9,675 nt of DNA, from contig JAEWBD010000272.1 in the NCBI GenBank assembly GCA_023391315.1, positions 1-9,675 on the forward strand. Direction: 5' to 3'. Position numbers and translations under genes: made by a program. The stretch's first letter is position 1. Every line of letters starts with the position of its first letter. Under the pieces are notes generated by a model. It was not told the DNA's origin and searched no databases. It was given only the letters and a program-made list of their open reading frames with translations. Below are positions 7,533 to 9,675 of the stretch, piece by piece. Source of the stretch: Bacteroidota bacterium. GTDB lineage: Bacteria > Bacteroidota > Bacteroidia > Chitinophagales > Chitinophagaceae.

Positions 7533-9565
7533 ACGCCGGTTTTTTCTTTTAAATAAAAAAAAATAGCCTGTTGAGAATTTACAGGTTTCTCATTTTCATT
7601 TCCTGCAACAGGCACATTGTTTAAATACTCATTTATATAAACAGCCTGCGCATTGTCGCTCCACTCTATATTTATTATATCGATTAGTTCCTGTTTAATG
7701 GCTTCATCATACACAGGAAAACAAACTTCAATGCGTGTATGAATATTCCGGTTCATCCAATCTGCAGAACCGGCAAAAACTTTTGCATCGCCATTGCTAT
7801 GAAATATAAATACACGGCCATGCTCCAGGTATTTACCAACAATTCTTTTAACAGTGATGTTTTCGCTCATTCCTTTAACGCCCGGAATTAAACAGCAAAT
7901 ACTGCGAACAATTAAATTGATTTTTACACCTGCTCCAGAGGCCTCATATAACTTGTTGATTAAAGTTTGTTCTTCAATATTGTTAAGCTTGATGCAGATG
8001 GAAGCAGGCAACCCATTTCTTGCATTGTCTATTTCCTGTTGTATCAATGCAAGAAATTTTTCCTGCAAATTAAATTGCGCTACCAGCAAATGTTTAAATG
8101 ACAAGGTATCATTTATGCCAGGTTCTTTTCGCTTATCCAGGAAATGGAAGAGCATTTCCAGCTCCTGTATTATGGGTTTGTATGCTGTGAACAACTGGTG
8201 GTCGGTATAAATTTTTGCAGTGGTTTCATTCATATTGCCCGTGGCTAATAAGGCCACGTGTTTTGCATCTTTCTTTTTCACTAATGCAACTTTAGCGTGT
8301 ACTTTAAGCCTGGGAATGCTGTAAATAACTTTTACGCCGGCAGCTTTCATTTTTTTTGCCCAGCGCAGGTTATTTTCTTCATCAAACCTTGCCTTCAATT
8401 CATCAAATACAAAAACCTTTTTTCCATTTTTTGCAGCGGTTATTAATGCATGCGCAATCTTTGAATTGGTTGCAATCCGATAAAGCGTAATATAAATTTC
8501 TTCTGTTTGCTTATCAATTGCGGCTTCATTAAAAAAGCGCAATACCGTATCATAATTATCATAAGGCGTATGCAGCATAATGTCTTTTTCAAGAATAAGC
8601 TCATGCAGGGTTTTATCAATTAACTGCAGGTTAATTGAGGATTGCTCTGCATCGAACAAATATTTTGGCAAAGGCAAAGCCATAATATCTTTCAGGTTAT
8701 GATAGCGGCCGCCTTCAATGGTATTGGAGATAGAAGTTTTAAACTGGTTACATAAAAGCTGTAATAGCCGCAAGGGAATTTCTCTTTCACATAATAATCT
8801 TGTCGCCTTTCCAAAATCCCTTTTCTCCACCTGCTTCTCAATCTTTTCCGCAAGTGTTTCAGGCAATTCATCTTCAAGGTACAAATCTGCATCCCGTGTA
8901 ATTTTAAAACTGAAACAATGTTCAATTTTCTTTTCCGGGAAAAGGTATTGAAGGTTTTGTTTTACAATGTCATCAATAAAAACAATATACTGCTCCTTAT
9001 CTTTCTCAATAGAAAAAAACCTGGGCAGCTCATCCGAAGGAATGTTTACAATGGCTGCATCTTCATGCAGGCCATCAAAAGAAACCAGGAAGTAAAGTTT
9101 ATTATTCTGAGGGAAGAAATTAGACTTTACCGAGAGATAATTTACTTGCAAAAAAGCTGCAACCGTTGAAAAAAAATAATGCTGCAATGCATCATCTAAC
9201 CATTCAGGAATCGGCTTTCCATACAGCCAGGTTATATTTTGTTCAACTAGCAAGGGAATTAATTTATTCACGAGAATATCGCCATAATGTTCCTGCTGGC
9301 GCTGTATAATGTTTCTCGCTTTATCAAATTCCGAGGCTGCATCCTGCAACTCAGGCCTGGTGGTTTTTTTGTTTGATGCGTATATTTTTTTTGCCATCAG
9401 AACAGGCATACGTACACGATAAAATTCATCCAGGTTAGAAGAAAATATTGACAGAAATTTTAAACGTTCGCCTAAGCGCAATTGCTTATTCAGCGCTTCC
9501 TTCAAAACACGTTCGTTAAATGAAAGCCAGCTTATATCCCTGCTAAAAAATTTCGATTCGATCAT
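7529..9565 (-). CDS. ppk1: Polyphosphate kinase 1
   Basis: PPK1 reversibly transfers the gamma-phosphate of ATP to a growing inorganic polyphosphate chain. The 678 residues are close to the usual length of about 690. The N-terminal domain shows FFSRDISWLSFNERVL (6-21) and SNLDEFYRVR (43-52), whose Asn44 matches the ATP-contacting Asn45 of the E. coli enzyme. The two phospholipase-D-like catalytic domains are complete: YRIATNSKI (362-370), DELKARFDEENNLRWAKK (388-405), PRLKVHAKV with His423, the expected autophosphorylated histidine (E. coli His435), IYTDHQLFT with Tyr453, RSICCLIPGVKGMSENI (554-570), and GKYLEHGRVFIF with His582 (E. coli His592). Residue equivalences are by motif, not alignment. 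The ATG at 9565 gives the standard start of the family and has only an AT-rich leader. A run of nine T falls in the last codons (7563-7555) without disturbing the frame. It follows an upstream membrane-protein gene by 35 bp and overlaps the next gene by 4 bp. No Pho-box-like repeat is visible. Confidence 0.97.
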   Translation of the reverse strand: MIESKFFSRDISWLSFNERVLKEALNKQLRLGERLKFLSIFSSNLDEFYRVRMPVLMAKKIYASNKKTTRPELQDAASEFDKARNIIQRQQEHYGDILVNKLIPLLVEQNITWLYGKPIPEWLDDALQHYFFSTVAAFLQVNYLSVKSNFFPQNNKLYFLVSFDGLHEDAAIVNIPSDELPRFFSIEKDKEQYIVFIDDIVKQNLQYLFPEKKIEHCFSFKITRDADLYLEDELPETLAEKIEKQVEKRDFGKATRLLCEREIPLRLLQLLCNQFKTSISNTIEGGRYHNLKDIMALPLPKYLFDAEQSSINLQLIDKTLHELILEKDIMLHTPYDNYDTVLRFFNEAAIDKQTEEIYITLYRIATNSKIAHALITAAKNGKKVFVFDELKARFDEENNLRWAKKMKAAGVKVIYSIPRLKVHAKVALVKKKDAKHVALLATGNMNETTAKIYTDHQLFTAYKPIIQELEMLFHFLDKRKEPGINDTLSFKHLLVAQFNLQEKFLALIQQEIDNARNGLPASICIKLNNIEEQTLINKLYEASGAGVKINLIVRSICCLIPGVKGMSENITVKRIVGKYLEHGRVFIFHSNGDAKVFAGSADWMNRNIHTRIEVCFPVYDEAIKQELIDIINIEWSDNAQAVYINEYLNNVPVAGNENEKPVNSQQAIFFYLKEKTGV

Positions 9566-9600
9566 TAATAAATAAGAGGATTTATGATATTGGTGTGCAC

Positions 9601-9675
9601 CTAATTATCGATTACCGCGGCTATAATAAATGCCACAACAGAAATAATAAGCCCAAACATAAAAATATTATAGGC
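9601..9675 (-). CDS. C-terminal end of an unidentified membrane protein (partial)
   Basis: On the minus strand the frame entering from the right edge reads AYNIFMFGLIISVVAFIIAA followed by VIDN and a TAG stop at 9603-9601. It has 24 visible residues, nearly all hydrophobic, which fits a final transmembrane helix with a short polar tail. It ends 35 bp before the ppk1 start on the same strand, so it may be the preceding operon member. An independent 19-residue peptide from the internal ATG is possible but less likely. Too little is visible to name a family. Confidence 0.45.
   Translation of the reverse strand, partial: AYNIFMFGLIISVVAFIIAAVIDN

Noticed and set aside
7555..7563. Run of nine T (sense strand) near the ppk1 3' end as a slippage or frameshift site
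   Set aside because: The frame is intact and the family's usual C-terminal end follows; slippage would change only the last few residues.
1..9675. tRNA, rRNA, CRISPR array, insertion sequence or riboswitch
   Set aside because: No cloverleaf, repeat-spacer pattern, transposase or terminal repeats were seen; gaps between genes are at most 90 bp, leaving little room for such elements.

Overview
The window reads as a chromosomal segment of a Bacteroidota bacterium, most likely of the Chitinophagaceae type. The grounds are low GC content, lack of clear Shine-Dalgarno sites before most genes, lipoprotein signal peptides, and protein families typical of that phylum: a DUF1080 jelly-roll protein, a GDYE-type SdiA-regulated propeller, and a phosphatase joined to an outer-membrane barrel. 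I see no mobile element, CRISPR array, tRNA or rRNA.

Layout: bases 3-563 on the plus strand hold the 3' part of a DUF1080 (3-keto-disaccharide hydrolase family) gene, interrupted by one in-frame TAG at 57-59. It converges with a tightly packed minus-strand cluster filling the rest of the window. In transcription order (right to left) the cluster runs: the tail of an unidentified membrane protein (9675-9601); ppk1, polyphosphate kinase (9565-7529); an SdiA-regulated-type beta-propeller lipoprotein (7532-6669, overlapping ppk1 by 4 bp as ATGA); a 1200-residue envelope protein with a purple-acid-phosphatase-like domain, a kinase-fold-like middle and an Omp85-type barrel (about 6648-3046); then, after a 90-bp gap with a terminator-like hairpin, a 779-residue GAF-domain protein (2955-616).

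How they may work together: PPK1 reversibly makes polyphosphate from ATP in the cytoplasm. Its translationally coupled neighbours are predicted to be exported, one a lipoprotein propeller and the other a phosphatase fixed in the outer membrane. This suggests, but does not prove, a phosphate or polyphosphate unit linking cytoplasmic storage to phosphate-ester hydrolysis in the envelope. The GAF protein may be a separately transcribed sensor or signalling protein; its ligand and output are not visible.

The points most worth a second look are the three-part envelope protein with its kinase-like middle, the ppk1-led coupled cluster, and the single nonsense codon in the DUF1080 gene. Family assignments come from motif recognition by eye; no database search was run.
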